Shown piece by piece: positions 39,646 to 51,057 of a DNA stretch of 64,000 nt (within the stretch, counting starts at the first letter, position 1; each line of letters opens with the position of its first letter). The notes under the pieces were generated by a model. It was not told the origin of the DNA and made no database searches. It worked only from the letters and a program-made list of their open reading frames with translations. This DNA is from Brasenia schreberi (lineage: Eukaryota > Streptophyta > Magnoliopsida > Nymphaeales > Cabombaceae): assembly GCA_036023115.1 (NCBI GenBank), contig JAYKKT010000055.1, positions 9,011,001 through 9,075,000 of the forward strand, written 5' to 3'. A program made the translations under genes and the position numbers.

Positions 39646-40787
39646 CAGTGTTATCCGTATCACATCGTATCGTATCATACGGGCGATACGCCCAAACTTT
39701 TTTTTTCAAAAATTTTGTTTTTCAATTTTTTTTCAGGTTTCTGGCCTCTCTTCGCCTCTCTTCACTTCCCTCCAAGGCATCCTCCGATATGCTTGTTTGG
39801 GATTGCAAGTTGTGTATGTAACATGTAAATTTGGGTTTATAATTTCATTTATTAAATAAGAATAATTTATGAACAAAAAAAAATTGTGACAAAATCATTT
39901 TCCTTTCTGTTGCCAACTTTTAGGTATATTTCTGCTACCAATTTCTAATTTCATGAAATCGCAAACAATGAAAAACAATTTGGTTGTTTTGGTTCATTGA
40001 GTGGGCATTTCACAACACTTCCATTGAGTTGAACATGATCCACGTGTGTGAGGCTTAACTCAGTCCGTGAAGTGAGAATATTAGTTAAAAAGCTAGTCTC
40101 CAGTAAGAGAAAAAGGAGATATCATCAAGTAACAATATCACATCACTAAGGTGTCATATACTCAACTCAATAATCAAAGAAATGGAGCTCATCGTTTTGC
40201 TCATATATGAAAATGAGCAAATATGACAACTACATGTACAAAGATACCAGTTTATTAATTTTGATATATTAGATGAGTAGATTATAGAAGATAACGATGA
40301 AAATGCACTCCTAACTGAAGAAGACATTCCATGGATTAATTTGAAAGGGTTGCAACGACATCATGAAGGAGATGAAGAATTTGATTTTGAAGCAGAAGGT
40401 GATGAGAAAATTTGAATCTTCATTAAGGAAAAGATGAAGATTATTTAGTTAATGATCCTGATAAGCTGATACAAATTTACAATATGTAAAATGTAAATGT
40501 ATTTCATTTTTTGCTTCAAAATATGTAAATTTGGATGCAATTGTTCAATGTTGAATGCTCAATCTATACTAAACTTTGTATTATATGAATTTAAAGCAAT
40601 TACCATAATTTTCTAGAATTTTCCAGATTTTTTTCCAGATTTTTACTAATTTTTCTTGAATTTTTAAATATATTTTGTAATTTTTTAATATTAAAGTACG
40701 ATACGGGCGATACGATATGATACGATACGATACGCCCGTATCATGGAGCCCAGTGATACGCGATACGATACGCGTCAGACAACACTG
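39646..40787 (+). mobile_element. Non-autonomous hAT-type element, copy 2 (1142 bp)
   Basis: The ends CAGTGTTATC and GACAACACTG are inverted repeats. The 8-bp direct repeat ATTCACAC flanks it exactly (39638-39645 and 40788-40795). Removing the insert and one repeat restores the Copia-2 frame ...LLEVIHTDL, so the target duplication is certain. It lies in inverted orientation relative to copy 1 and shares its subterminal GTATC/GATAC arrays and AT-rich interior. Confidence 0.9.
40263..40414 (+). pseudogene. Vestigial transposase C-terminal tail inside hAT copy 2
   Basis: One frame reads DILDE, a stop, then IIEDNDENALLTEEDIPW and an acidic tail EGDEEFDFEAEGDEKI ending in TGA. The order (NFDILDEWI-like motif, acidic linker, short tail) resembles the C-terminus that follows the dimerisation region in plant hAT transposases. 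It suggests the element is an internal-deletion derivative of an autonomous parent that kept its 3' end. Only about 50 codons are visible, so the assignment rests on one motif. Confidence 0.45.
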
Positions 40788-42270
40788 ATTCACACAGATT
40801 TAAGTTGACCCTTTATAGTAATGTCACATTGTGGAAAGGTCTATTTTATAAACTTTATCGATGATTACTCGAAATATACGTATTTATATCTCCTAGCACA
40901 TAAATTTGAGGCACTTGAAGTTTTAAAAAAATATAATCATGAAGTTGAAAATCAACTAGGGCATTCAATTAAAGTCTTAAGACCATATTCAGGTGAATAT
41001 ACTTCTGCAAAATTTCTCGAATTCTATAAAAAATTTGATATTTTAAAGCATAATACAATGCCCAAGACACCTCAACAAAATGGTATAGCTGAAAGATATA
41101 ACATGACCTTACTGAATATGACAAGATTAATATTAATTGATACATCTCTACCAAGGATATTTTGAGGAGAAGCAGTAAGTACATCGGTATACATACTCAA
41201 TAGAGTACCATATAAGGTTGTATTTACTACACCATATGAAATGTAGTTTGAAAGAAAACCCAACCTAGGTCATCTCAGGAGGTGGGGATCTATTATACAT
41301 GTAAAGATCCTTGATTAGTCTAGAGATATAGTAGACAATAAGTCATTGAGATGTATATTCATTGGATATCCTAAAGGCTCAAAGGGATATCGATTTTATC
41401 ATAAGGACTACAGACTCATAGAGAGCAGAAATGTTGAATTCTTAGAGATATTGAATTCTTAAAAGATACTGACATCACCGAAAATAATGATGAGTATGGT
41501 GACGATCTGGTAGACCTAGATCAATCATCATTTAAACCCATAGAAGACATTCCTGAAACAACCAATACTTTAAGTGGACATAAAAGGCCTAGGGCCATAC
41601 CATCCTACTTAAAAGATTATCACACTTATCTTATAGAAGAAGTACGTAATTCGATGGATTTAGATGAATTGACTCATAACCTTATCAATAAGCTATGAAC
41701 TCATCGAAAGCAACAGACTGGGGGAAAGTCATGGATGAGAAAATTGATTCTGAAAAAGAAATATAAGGTCAATGGTTCAGTTTAAAGCGAAGTTGGTTGG
41801 AAAGGTTTTTTCGTAAAAAGATGAGATAAATTATGCATATTCTCCTGTTGCGAAATTTACATACATAAGGATAATTTTGGTAATATCTACATATTATGAT
41901 TTGGACTTACATTAGTTAGATATAAAGACAGCTTTTCTAAACAGAGATTTAGATAAAATCATGTACATATAGCAACCCGAAAGATATATAGTTGAAGGCC
42001 AAGAAGATAAAATATATACTTTGAGAAAATCTCTATATGGCCTAAAATCACCTCACCAATGGTATTTGACTTTTCAAAATGCCATTATTGAACGTGGGTT
42101 TATGGAAACAAGTTTGATTACTGTGTATATGTCTGGAACAATAGGAGCCACTTTGTTATCTTATCGTTATATGTAGATGACATATTGGTGACCGGGAATG
42201 ACAATGAGATGATTATCAAAACCAAGTCATAGGTTAAACTCAAGGTTCAAAATGAAGGATATGGAGGAAG

Positions 42271-42470
42271 CATCTTATATCTTGGGTATAAAGATCTCTC
42301 GAAATAGAGAATCTAAACTCTTATGCCTAAGTCAAGAGAGAGATATTATTGACTATGTCCTCATAAAGTTCATCTTATATCCTGGGTATAATGATCTCTT
42401 GAAATAGAGAATCTAAACTCTTATGCCTAAGTTAGGAGAGAGATATTATTGACTATGTCCTCATAAAGTT
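42271..42470. repeat. Tandem duplication, 100-bp unit x2, in Copia-2 RT/RNase H
   Basis: CATCTTATATC[T/C]TGGGTATA begins at 42271 and again at 42371, and the following ~100 bp repeat with a few substitutions (unit ends TCCTCATAAAGTT). It disrupts the frame. Confidence 0.9.
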
Positions 42471-42710
42471 CAAAATGGGTGAATATAAGTGTGCTATTAC
42501 ACCCGTTGATCAAACTAAGTAAGATTGATTGTCCCGGTAAAGGAGATGATAAGCCTAACATTCCTTATGCACAAGTTATGAGTAGCTTGATGTATGTTAT
42601 GTTTTCTACAAGACCTGATATCAACTTCGTTGTTGGTCTTATGAGTAGGTATCAAAGTAATCCTAGATGGCATCATTGGATAGTTGTAAAAAAGATTTTA
42701 AGATATCTAA

Positions 42711-43172
42711 AAGGAACAAAAGACTTGAAACTGTTTTCATGCAGATGAATTGAAAGTGGTAGGATACTGAGACACTGACTTTGTTCGTAGCAAAGATGAC
42801 AATAAATCAACCTTAGGACAAATATTTTTATTTGAAGGTGGTACTGTTTCTAGGGCATATAAGAAAAAGGGTTGTGTAGCATTGTATACACATGAAGCTG
42901 AGTATGTGGCTTGCTGTATGGTTGTTACGAGTGTCGTATGAAAGGAACAAAAGTCTTGAAACTGTGTTTTCAAGCAAATGAAATGAAATGAAAGTGGTAG
43001 AATACTTCGACACTGACTATGTTGGGAGCAAAGATAACAACAAATCAATCTCAGAACAAATATTCTTATTTGGAGGTGGTAGTGTTTCTTGGGCATGTAA
43101 GAAATAAGGTTGTGTATTATTGCATACACAGGAAGCTGAGTATGTGGCTTGCTGTATGACTACTACGAGTGT
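42711..43172. repeat. Tandem duplication, 231-bp unit x2, in Copia-2 RNase H
   Basis: AAGGAACAAAAG starts at 42711 and at 42942. Both units encode the same RNase H stretch (DTD-V-SKD; HEAEYVACC) and have since diverged. Confidence 0.88.
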
Positions 43173-44015
43173 TGTCTAGATAAGTCACTTCATATGAGAT
43201 TTGAAACTAGAGATAGCCGATCAGCCAGTTGTCATTTACTATGACAATAATGTAACAATTACTCTTATAAAGAGTGGAGTTGACGGCTCCAAGAGCAAGC
43301 GGTTAAATACCACTATGTTTATGATATGATCATGAGAAAGGAAATATCCATCTCATTCATGTTAACTTATGATATGTTGGCAGACCCCTTGACTAAAGGC
43401 ATAACATAAGATCTTTTCTCAAAACATGTTGCGAACATGGGTTTGAGATATGTTTGATTGTTGCGTAGGTAAAAAACTACACAACGGGTAGTGATTGCAG
43501 TAACAATTATGAAATGACATTACTAGAAAAACCCCGTAAAAGTGGAGAAAAAAGCAATATGTCAATTCACTTGGCTCAAATGGCTAAGTGGAAGATGTAA
43601 GAAAACTGTAACCATTCTCGGCAATCCCAGCACAAAAATGGTTGGACTGGTCATCCAGCCGTTATCTGTAGAAAGGATGGTTGTAACAGCTATCACTGAC
43701 CAAAACTACCGGGTGGTTACGAAGCTTATATGTAATCGACCGGATAAGGATCTCTAGGAAAAGAAAGCCCCGTAAGGAATCCGGGAGTAAAGAAGAGCAG
43801 GTGCTGCTCTGGAAATAAAGAGCAGTGCAAGACACAGAAAAACAGAGAAACCTAGAGAAATACAGACGACAGTCAATAGCATTCCTCGTAGGCAAAACCT
43901 ACTAGAAAACCTGGAAAATACCGAAACTCGCATACCAGAGTTGAAAGCAAAGGACACTGGAGAGTCGACCGAAAGCACAGAACCTGCCGGAGAGTCGACG
44001 AAAACACAACATACT

Positions 44016-44018
<3 letters not shown>

Positions 44019-44079
<61 letters not shown>
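44019..44079. repeat. AT dinucleotide microsatellite
   Basis: Uninterrupted (AT)n of about 60 bp. Confidence 0.95.
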
Positions 44080-44085
<6 letters not shown>

Positions 44086-44248
44086 AATATAATTTGATAT
44101 ATGGAAACCACTTAGTATGCAAACTTATAGAAACTAATCTTGACCATTCGATTAAAAGAGATAAATGATCATGATTTAAAACAAAAAGAAAGAGTACTTT
44201 GCACTCGTTCAACTTTCAAGTATACCTACTTAAAAAGCATAGTACAAA

Positions 44249-44253
<5 letters not shown>

Positions 44254-44323
<70 letters not shown>
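44254..44323. repeat. Compound TA-GA microsatellite
   Basis: (TA)n at about 44254-44295 passes directly into (GA)n at 44296-44323. The same TA-to-GA arrangement recurs at 58709-58798. Confidence 0.95.
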
Positions 44324-44326
<3 letters not shown>

Positions 44327-44689
44327 TAGTGGAGGTAAGAAGATAGGCCCCGCAAACACACGCTCACACAGAAAAGGAAGTCAGCATACTGCATTAACGA
44401 GGTTCATAGCTCATTGAGTTAACTTATGCCAATCATTTGATTAGCTGATCCTGCTTGCGCATTTTTTCTTCTTGATTTGAAAGACAAAAGTCCACATATA
44501 TTGACATAACATGGTGAATTTGCAGAACATTGGCATCCTCGGGAAATTGTTCATTTCAGGTGGACTCTAGCTGTCTTTAGCCAGACAAGAACAACCTTTC
44601 CATAATAATGAAGTAGAGCCTTCAGGCAAGTTCAAACACCATTCCACAAGGTGCCATGTTATGATAAAATAAGACAACTAGACGGTGAA

Positions 44690-44852
44690 CACTTTAAAAG
44701 AGAGAGGAAGACCGTAAAAGTGTTGAAAGAAAACCATTAAACAATTTTTGGAGTTAACTGTTAATATGGCACAATAACAAGCTCTATGGCGTGAAAGAAT
44801 CCATGCAACCCACACTAACTTAGTGTAAGAAAAGGCTTGCTCGTTGTTCTTA
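44690..44852 (+). mobile_element. RTE LINE 3'-end relic
   Basis: Short decayed copy of the last ~160 bp of the RTE family: ...GTGTTGAAAGAAA..., GAGTTAACTGTTAATATGGC, GAAAGAATCCATG, ending AGAAAAGGCTTGCTCGTTGTT. It parallels 37720-37865. Confidence 0.8.
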
Positions 44853-44984
44853 AAAAGAAAATCTCCTTACTGATAAAAAAGAAGCACAGGTTACAGAATG
44901 ATGTTGTCCCCTAACAACAGCAACAAAAAGGCACTCTGCCAAATGTTCCAGACCCGCCAAATAGCAAAGCGGAAGACTTTTCTG

Positions 44985-45118
44985 TTTTTGTTACAACGGG
45001 AGGCCGAAGTGTAACGCACGCCGACCCACGCATGCACATCGAGGGAATCGAACTCACCACCTGTGGCAAGAGTTGAAGGGCCCTGCCAGATGAGCTGATG
45101 CTCTGCGTGCCGACCTTG
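44985..45118 (-). mobile_element. tRNA-derived SINE, copy S1
   Basis: On the minus strand: GAGCATCAGCTCATCTGG (A-box-like, complement at 45087-45104), then GGTGAGTTCGATTCCCTC (B-box-like, complement at 45043-45060), then a tail with CTTCGGCCTCCCGTTGTAAC. An open frame spanning it is a by-product. Confidence 0.7.
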
Positions 45119-46160
45119 CCTTACAATGATAGATCTTGAGTATGGATTGCCAACCTCACATAAATAAATCCACGAGCTTGAGGAACCTGACCCTTTGGCC
45201 AGATTAATTCCCTCCATTGTTTTGACATGCTTCAGACGGTGGCCCAGTATTTGGCTTCCTTTGTCATAATACCAAAAGGTCTATCATCTAATAGTACCTT
45301 ATCCACTCTACGACTAAAGCTACAGCAAACCGTAGCTTATCGCATTGAGAAAAATTGCAGTCAACCATCTAAATTGCGAAAAGTAAGACATCTTTGTCAC
45401 TGAGCAGATGTGCAACACGGCAGCAGTCGACAAAATTCATAGGCTATCTTGACTTGGATTATTTTGCCTGCTTAGTTTCTGTGGCATAATAGTGGATTCC
45501 ACAGGTGAACCCATCAGTGATTATGAAAATAATACAGAATGTGTAATCTCTGACTTTAAGAACTCTCTGCATCGTTTGCTGATAATGACAAATAATTATG
45601 GTTGGTGCCAAACCAACATCAAGAGTCCCATCTCAACAACAATCTTGTCCAACATCAGAAATCACGAATGACTAGAAGCAATGCGTAACTCACAAGATAC
45701 AGACACAATATCTTTCTGTTGACAAATTTGGAATAAGTGGTTCCATTCTTAGAATGTAATTATACGGCAAAATATTTCACCATAGTTCCAAGCAAAAACT
45801 TGTGATTCTCCAGCTTTTCATATTCAAAACCCAAATACCCCACAACTATTCAATTATCCAAATATTAAAGCAGAGAGAGAGAGAGAGAGATTACCATTTC
45901 AACCGCAGCACAATTTACCGTCAGGATCGAGAGGAAACGAACAATGATTTTCCCGTTGCTTCAGTTTGCATTGCAACATAAATCCAGGAGTTTCCTTTTC
46001 TCCTCACTTATGAAAGACCGTTACCCAATTTAGTGTGCAAGATTTCCTTTCTCTCAACATCTTCCCAAAGAAGCCATATTTTCCATTACGCATCAACGAA
46101 GATGACCACCACGCCCTAAACCAACCAGAGCTGGAGAAGAGGACCGGGGATGCCAGAGAG
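45119..46160. other. Upstream region of the LRR receptor-kinase locus
   Basis: No gene is recognised. A GA microsatellite lies at about 45871-45892. The last ~250 bp probably contain the promoter and leader of the receptor-kinase locus, but I could not single out a TATA box. Confidence 0.4.
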
Positions 46161-47299
46161 ATGGTGAATGCGTCCCCTCTTCTCTTTCCCTTGACCATCG
46201 TCGCCCTCTTTATTTTCCCGATGGCAGCGTACGCCGAATTCGAGCCGGCCGAGAGGGATGCGCTGGTGAGCATACGGGAGTCGCTCGATTCCTCTCTTGG
46301 TGGTCTCCATTCCTTGTGGACGGGTTCTCCCTGCGTTCAGAATCGGAGAAGATGGGTGGGAGTCGAGTGCGTTTAGTGCTAGAACGCATGCAGCTGACCG
46401 GCTCTTTGCCCCCGGATTGCCTGCTGAACCTCTCCCTCTTAATCAAAGTGAGCTTCAAGAACAATCCCATCTATGGTTCCCTTCCTAAACTCCACGGCTC
46501 CGTCAACTCCGATTCGCCTTCTTCTCCGAGAACAGATTCTCCGGCCCGATTCCGTACCACTACGCTAGGATACGAAACCTGACGACGCTTGATCTTCAGG
46601 GGAATTCTCTCACGGGGAAGATTCCTCCGTTCAATCAGAAATCGCTCACCGGATTCGATGTTTCGGACAATCATCTGCAGGGGAGAATTCCCGAAACCAC
46701 TGTGCTTCGGAGATTCGGAGAGGATTCATTTCGAAACAATACCGGATTGTGCGGGAGGCCTTTGATAAACCAGCCGTGTTCTCCTCTTCCTCCTCCTCCT
46801 TCCTCTCCTCCAGATTCCAATACACCAAGCCACCAAAAACTAAGAAGTGGGCGATTCGCGTAGTCCTTCCTGTCGTCGTCGCCGTAATAGCTCTTCTACT
46901 TGCATTGTTCTGCTGCATCCTTCTGCGCAGGCGAACTCGTCACAGTGTTCGTCATAGTCAAGAGAAAGAAGACGCCCCCCCGTTCCAGGTAAACCCACAT
47001 CCTCCTTTTAGATTCAGACTTTTGCCCACTTTCAATTGATCTCTCCGAGCCGAAACCTCTACCAAAAGGTGCCGTATCCCATGCCGAATGTCGTGTTATA
47101 TCTCAGTTAGATATGTTTATCAGTTAAAAACTTGCGAGGATGGAGGCACCAATTTGGGTAGCACTGTCTGATTTCTGCCGAATCCTCCTCTCGTAAGAGG
47201 CGAACGTGACGCATAACAACGCCGAATGTCATATTCTTAAGCACCGGTATAGGCATAGCACTAGGCATCTGTCTTCTTTGGCCTTTCTTATCTCATCTG

Positions 47300-47425
47300 C
47301 CACCTGCTTATTTCTAGGTACAATGGGGAGGGCAAAGCCATAGAATGCGTGCCCCAGGTGTAGAACTCATTACCTTCAACCCGAGTCAACCGCTAGCTAG
47401 GTGAGCTATTGCTCTTTGTGGACTC
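47300..47425 (-). mobile_element. tRNA-derived SINE, copy S4 (in receptor-kinase intron 1)
   Basis: Minus strand: GAGCAATAGCTCACCTAGC (A-box-like, complement at about 47394-47413), GGTAATGAGTTCTACACC (B-box-like, complement at 47357-47374), then a tail CTTTGCCCTCCCCATTGTACC resembling the other copies. Confidence 0.6.
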
Positions 47426-47700
47426 ATTTTCAAAGCAGGAAAAGTTTGTATCAATAGGTACGACGAATACAGTTGGAGGGTAGGATTTAGATTGACACGA
47501 ACTCCGGTGCCCCTCAATTTTCAGTTTGACACGAATTCTCAAGTTTTGTGGCCCTTGCTGCTTCCCCAAGGAGTATTACCAGCTTTGTCACTGTCGCCAT
47601 TTAGTCGTGCACTAAGTTGGTTACGTAGATTCTTTGTCATCATCCAGATAGCTCGTGTTATGTCATGTTGGTGTTCAACTCTTAAGAAGCAAGAATGTTT

Positions 47701-47985
47701 TTAATTTGATGCTTTCCTTTGCCAAGTGTTTCCACACCGCTTACTTTTCCAGCTTCTCGCTGGAACTCCATCTAGTTGCCTCTTCAAAATATCCAAGCCA
47801 CTCTATTTTTTGTCTCAGTTGATATTGTATTTAGTGAGGATGCTTTAATTCGATGCTTTCCTTTGCCAAGTGTTTCCATAGAGCTTACTTTTCCTGCTTC
47901 TCGCTGGAACTCCATCTAGTTGCCTCTTCAAAATATCCAAACCACTCTATTTTTGTCTCATTTGATATTGTATTTAGTGAGGATG
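47701..47985. repeat. Tandem duplication, 144-bp unit x2, in receptor-kinase intron 1
   Basis: GATGCTTTCCTTTGCCAAGT follows 47701 and again 47845. The units share nearly all sequence with scattered substitutions and one small indel, and both end in TTAGTGAGGATGC. Confidence 0.9.
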
Positions 47986-49397
47986 CCAATTTTATGTGTT
48001 GTCGCCTCGGTCAATCTGTAAAGCCTTTCCTGTACCCACACATTCACCTCATTCAGAACCAAATTCAAAACATTCTTTCTCATATTAGATTCGATTTTAC
48101 CATGGATAATAAATCAACATTATAATCTACCTTAGTGATATCGACCTATATGCGAAAAGAAACTAACAACTATACCGCAGATTCACATTGAAGTCTACTA
48201 AAGAAACAGATTTATCAAGGACTATCCACAGTTTGTGTATACGCGCATAGGATCAAGTGTTCCTTGCATCATTTTGTGTGTATAAACTTTCATTAGAATG
48301 CGAGAGCAAAAATAATCTGATGGCATGCATAGCACCTTGTCTTCATGCTGACAGATGCATCTACAAGGACTTCAATGGCGGAAACAAAAGAAATGAAGAG
48401 AAGTCTATCGAATTGTAAGGATTCGGAGCTCGGGTTTTTCGATGGTGAGATGGCGGTCTTCGATCTCCATGATCTCCTGGTATCGTCCGCTCATGTTATG
48501 GGGCAAGGAAGGACAGGGACGTCATACAAAGCGATGCTTGAGTGCGGGTTGGTGGTTTCAGTGAAGAGGCTCAAGGTCGACGCAGACGGCATCACGAAGA
48601 AGGATTTCGTTCATCATTTGCAGCGCCTGGCAGTCAGAAGCACGAAAATCTGACTGAGATGATCGCTTTTTGCTACTGCAAGTATCAAAAGCTCGTCATC
48701 TACGAGTATGTCCCTGGTGGAAGCTTGTACGAGCGGCTGCACGGTATATATACCCTCTCTCTCTCTCTCTCGTGGGAGTTTCATGTTTCAAGTCGTGTCG
48801 TGTCAAGGTGTTTTAGGTATAAAAGAGGTCAACTTGAAACAGAACCCAACTTTTCGTGTCACTTCTAAGCTGGACACAAAAGCAGACTTTTTTTCTGGTG
48901 GTGCTCGTGTCAAAGTTACCTGGTTATGTACGAAAGGGCCAAAGTTCGTGTTTAACATGCCAAAACCGGCCAACTAAAAGAAAACCTGATTTTTGCATGC
49001 CAATTTGAGAAACAGTTGCACGTACTTTTTCACACTTTGAGAAACACTTATACATACTTTTTCAGGTCGTATTCATATCAGGCGTTCATGTCTACGTAAA
49101 GGATCAAGTAACATTGTACATAACGTTGTCTTTGATCCCTGCCATCCATCCCAATTAAAGCGAACACTTGGAACCAGATGTATGGCGAGGATTGAATATA
49201 GCTTCTCATGGCCATATACATTATTATATTACGATCATCTATGGCCACCACTTTTTTTTTAGTAATCTAAAGAGACAACCTTAGGATAACGAAAGAACCC
49301 CTTAATATTTTCTTTGTAGTTAAGTTGTGCGCTTCTTCAACTCTCACCATTCCACAGGGTAACTTATCACCAGTGGAAGACCTGTTCATGGCCAGCA

Positions 49398-49524
49398 CGT
49401 ACGTAGAGCATTAGCTCATCTTGCAGTGCTCTCTGCCTCCCACATCACAGGTGATGAGTTCGATTACGGGTATGCATGCATAGTATGTGTTAGGCTTAGG
49501 CCTCCTAATGTGAAAAAAAAAAGA
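49398..49524 (+). mobile_element. tRNA-derived SINE, copy S2 (in receptor-kinase intron 2)
   Basis: GTAGAGCATTAGCTCATC (A-box-like), GGTGATGAGTTCGATTACGG (B-box-like, from 49450), then TTAGGCCTCCTAATGTG and an A-rich end. It is in the same family as S1, S3 and S4. Confidence 0.7.
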
Positions 49525-50487
49525 GATTAAAATTTTAATTTATATAGCCCGCCATAAACTTCACATACAGGAAATCGCCCAAAACAATTCTAAGTTCCTT
49601 ATTATTTTTCGATAAATAACCAAAATCATGATCAAGCTTTCTTCCCACTAAGTGGGTTTTTTAGCTGTCATTGTTCTCGATCGCTTTTGCTTTCTTGCTG
49701 TTTGATTGTGTACATGTTCAAGTATACAGGGACTTATGCTAGAAAGCAGAGGCCCGGTAAGAGTTCCTCTCCGGTGGAAGACTCTGCTTCGAGTTATCAA
49801 AGGAATTGCCAAAGGACTTGCCTTCATGCACCAGACCCTCAATCTTCCACACAACAACCTCAAGTCGACCAACATTCTTCTCATACCAGGCAAGGCCCAT
49901 CCCAAGCTCTCCCACTACGGATTGGAGCCCATAATTCCCCGCGATCAGCCGCTGAGAGTCTCGCAGCGGCAAGGTCGCCGGAGTTTGAGCACGAAAAGAA
50001 GTTCACCTACATGTCTGACGTCTGGTGCTTCGGGGTAGTTCTCTTAGAGGTTATCACAGGCCGGGCCCCTGCTGAATTCCCTTCACCATCATGGTCTACA
50101 AAGACGGTCTTGGTGCCGCTGTCCAAGTGGGTTAGGTCTGTAGTGAGCGAGGAATGGTCTACTGATGTCCTTGACTTGGAGATACTGCCGGACATTAAGC
50201 AACATACCAGCATGCTGAGGCTTGTGGATATTGCTCTGGAATGCACAGACCCAGTGCCGGACAACCAGCCGGAAATAACCGATGTAGTGCGAATGATTGA
50301 AGAGATTGAGCAAGAGGAAGGCATACCAGAAGAAGTGGAAGAGGAAGAAGAAGAAGAAATTGAAGAGAAAGATAGAGAGAGCATCCAGGGTTATGATTCA
50401 ACACCCCCGTAGTCACACCACCAACTGCGGTCTAGATTTATGTGTCTTCAATTCTTTTAACGATTTGTTTGTGTTATATGCTAATCG

Positions 50488-50489
<2 letters not shown>

Positions 50490-50519
<30 letters not shown>
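50490..50519. repeat. TA microsatellite
   Basis: Simple (TA)n of about 30 bp just downstream of the receptor-kinase locus. Confidence 0.95.
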
Positions 50520-50523
<4 letters not shown>

Positions 50524-50890
50524 CATAGTTTGGCTAGTCAGAATATATATATATTGGAAACAACTCAACCTTTTAAATTTTATTAGGCTTTCTGAAATCT
50601 TATCCTATGATGCATAGTTTGGCTAGTCAGAATATGTTTTAGATCATTCATTTTAATGTACATATAATTAGATTCTTTCGGGGTTTCAAAACTGAATAGT
50701 CCACAATGCATCAAACTTGATGAATGACAAAACTAATAATGTGTTCTCGTTTGATTTGATCAGTCGTCCCAAAATGCATTTCCTACTACCAACCTTTCGG
50801 ACACGTCTTTGCAGTCAAATTTAATCACAAAAAAACTTGAATACGTGGGTTTTAGACAAGAGTACCATGGCCTTAGGGTGTAGTAAGAAG

Positions 50891-51057
50891 CATGCTCGAT
50901 ATAAATTTGCATTGCCGAGTGGATGGGGTCTGTCACTAGGTACTTAACCAAACAAATCTTCCTTATATGAGTCGATCATGCTCGATATAAATTTGCATTG
51001 CCGAGTGGATGGGGTCTGTCACTAGGTACTTAACCAAACAAATCTTCCTTATATGAG

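Larger units (their letters stand above)
37872..43470 (+). mobile_element. Degenerate Copia retrotransposon (Copia-2)
   Basis: Plus-strand Copia element of a family shared with the relic at 62.5 kb. Gag starts near 38.14 kb (KLNGLNFQTWKRM) after a duplicated ~39-bp block, and runs through TAKYDTTTKLHVQLLLQKYNS and LNSLPSSWN to a damaged zinc knuckle near 38.92 kb. GAG-pre-integrase follows (HKRLGHVSLEKLRKL, 39.46 kb), then integrase (FINFIDDYSKYTYLY; TPQQNGIAERYN) after the hAT insertion, RT (YAPVAKFTYIRIIL; DIKTAFLN; SLYGLKSP; SYRYM-MTYW near 42.17 kb, where Copia has YVDD), and RNase H (YILGIKIS; HEAEYVACC; ADPLTKGI near 43.4 kb). Many stops, two tandem duplications. LTRs were not identified. 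Confidence 0.85.
43471..44689. other. Possible Copia-2 3' end, then microsatellites
   Basis: After the Copia-2 pol end there is a purine-rich tract and non-coding sequence to about 44.0 kb that may include the 3' LTR; without a visible partner it cannot be confirmed. Then come AT (44019-44079) and AT-GA (44254-44323) microsatellites and unrecognised sequence. Confidence 0.4.
46161..50412 (+). pseudogene. LRR-III receptor-like pseudokinase locus, frame-disrupted
   Basis: Remains of a single-pass membrane receptor-like kinase with a short LRR ectodomain. Exon 1 (46161-46988) starts MVNASPLLFPLTIVALFIF (signal peptide), then EFEPAERDALVSIRESLD (N-terminal LRR cap), LRRs (RLVLERMQLTGSLP; ENRFSGPIP; LDLQGNSLTGKIP; GLCGRPL), and a membrane helix (WAIRVVLPVVVAVIALLLAL) with stop-transfer RRRTRH. 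Exon 2 (about 48355-48743) carries GQGRTGTSYKA and VSVKRLK; exon 3 (about 49730-50412) carries WKTLLRVIKGIAKGLAFMHQ, HNNLKSTN in place of HRDLKxxN, HYG in place of DFG, RSPEF (APE), and an acidic C-terminus. Missing HRD and DFG Asp residues mark an inactive kinase, common in this subfamily. Frame changes occur near 46370, 46510, 46835, 48635 and 49965, with a stop TAG at 46374. Either a pseudogene or a locus with base-deletion errors in the assembly. Confidence 0.85.

Noticed and set aside
43873..44212. Open frames of alternating Tyr-Ile on both strands
   Set aside because: Translations of the AT microsatellite, not genes.
44891..45217. 108-codon minus-strand open frame
   Set aside because: It spans the SINE S1 A and B boxes and has no protein motif; a by-product of the SINE.
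46035..46160. Upstream extension of the receptor-kinase first exon
   Set aside because: Opens with GTG, not ATG; the ATG at 46161 directly begins a good signal peptide.
50007..50384. 125-codon minus-strand frame rich in Ser
   Set aside because: It is the antisense shadow of the receptor-kinase exon 3, whose acidic tail reads as Ser on the other strand.
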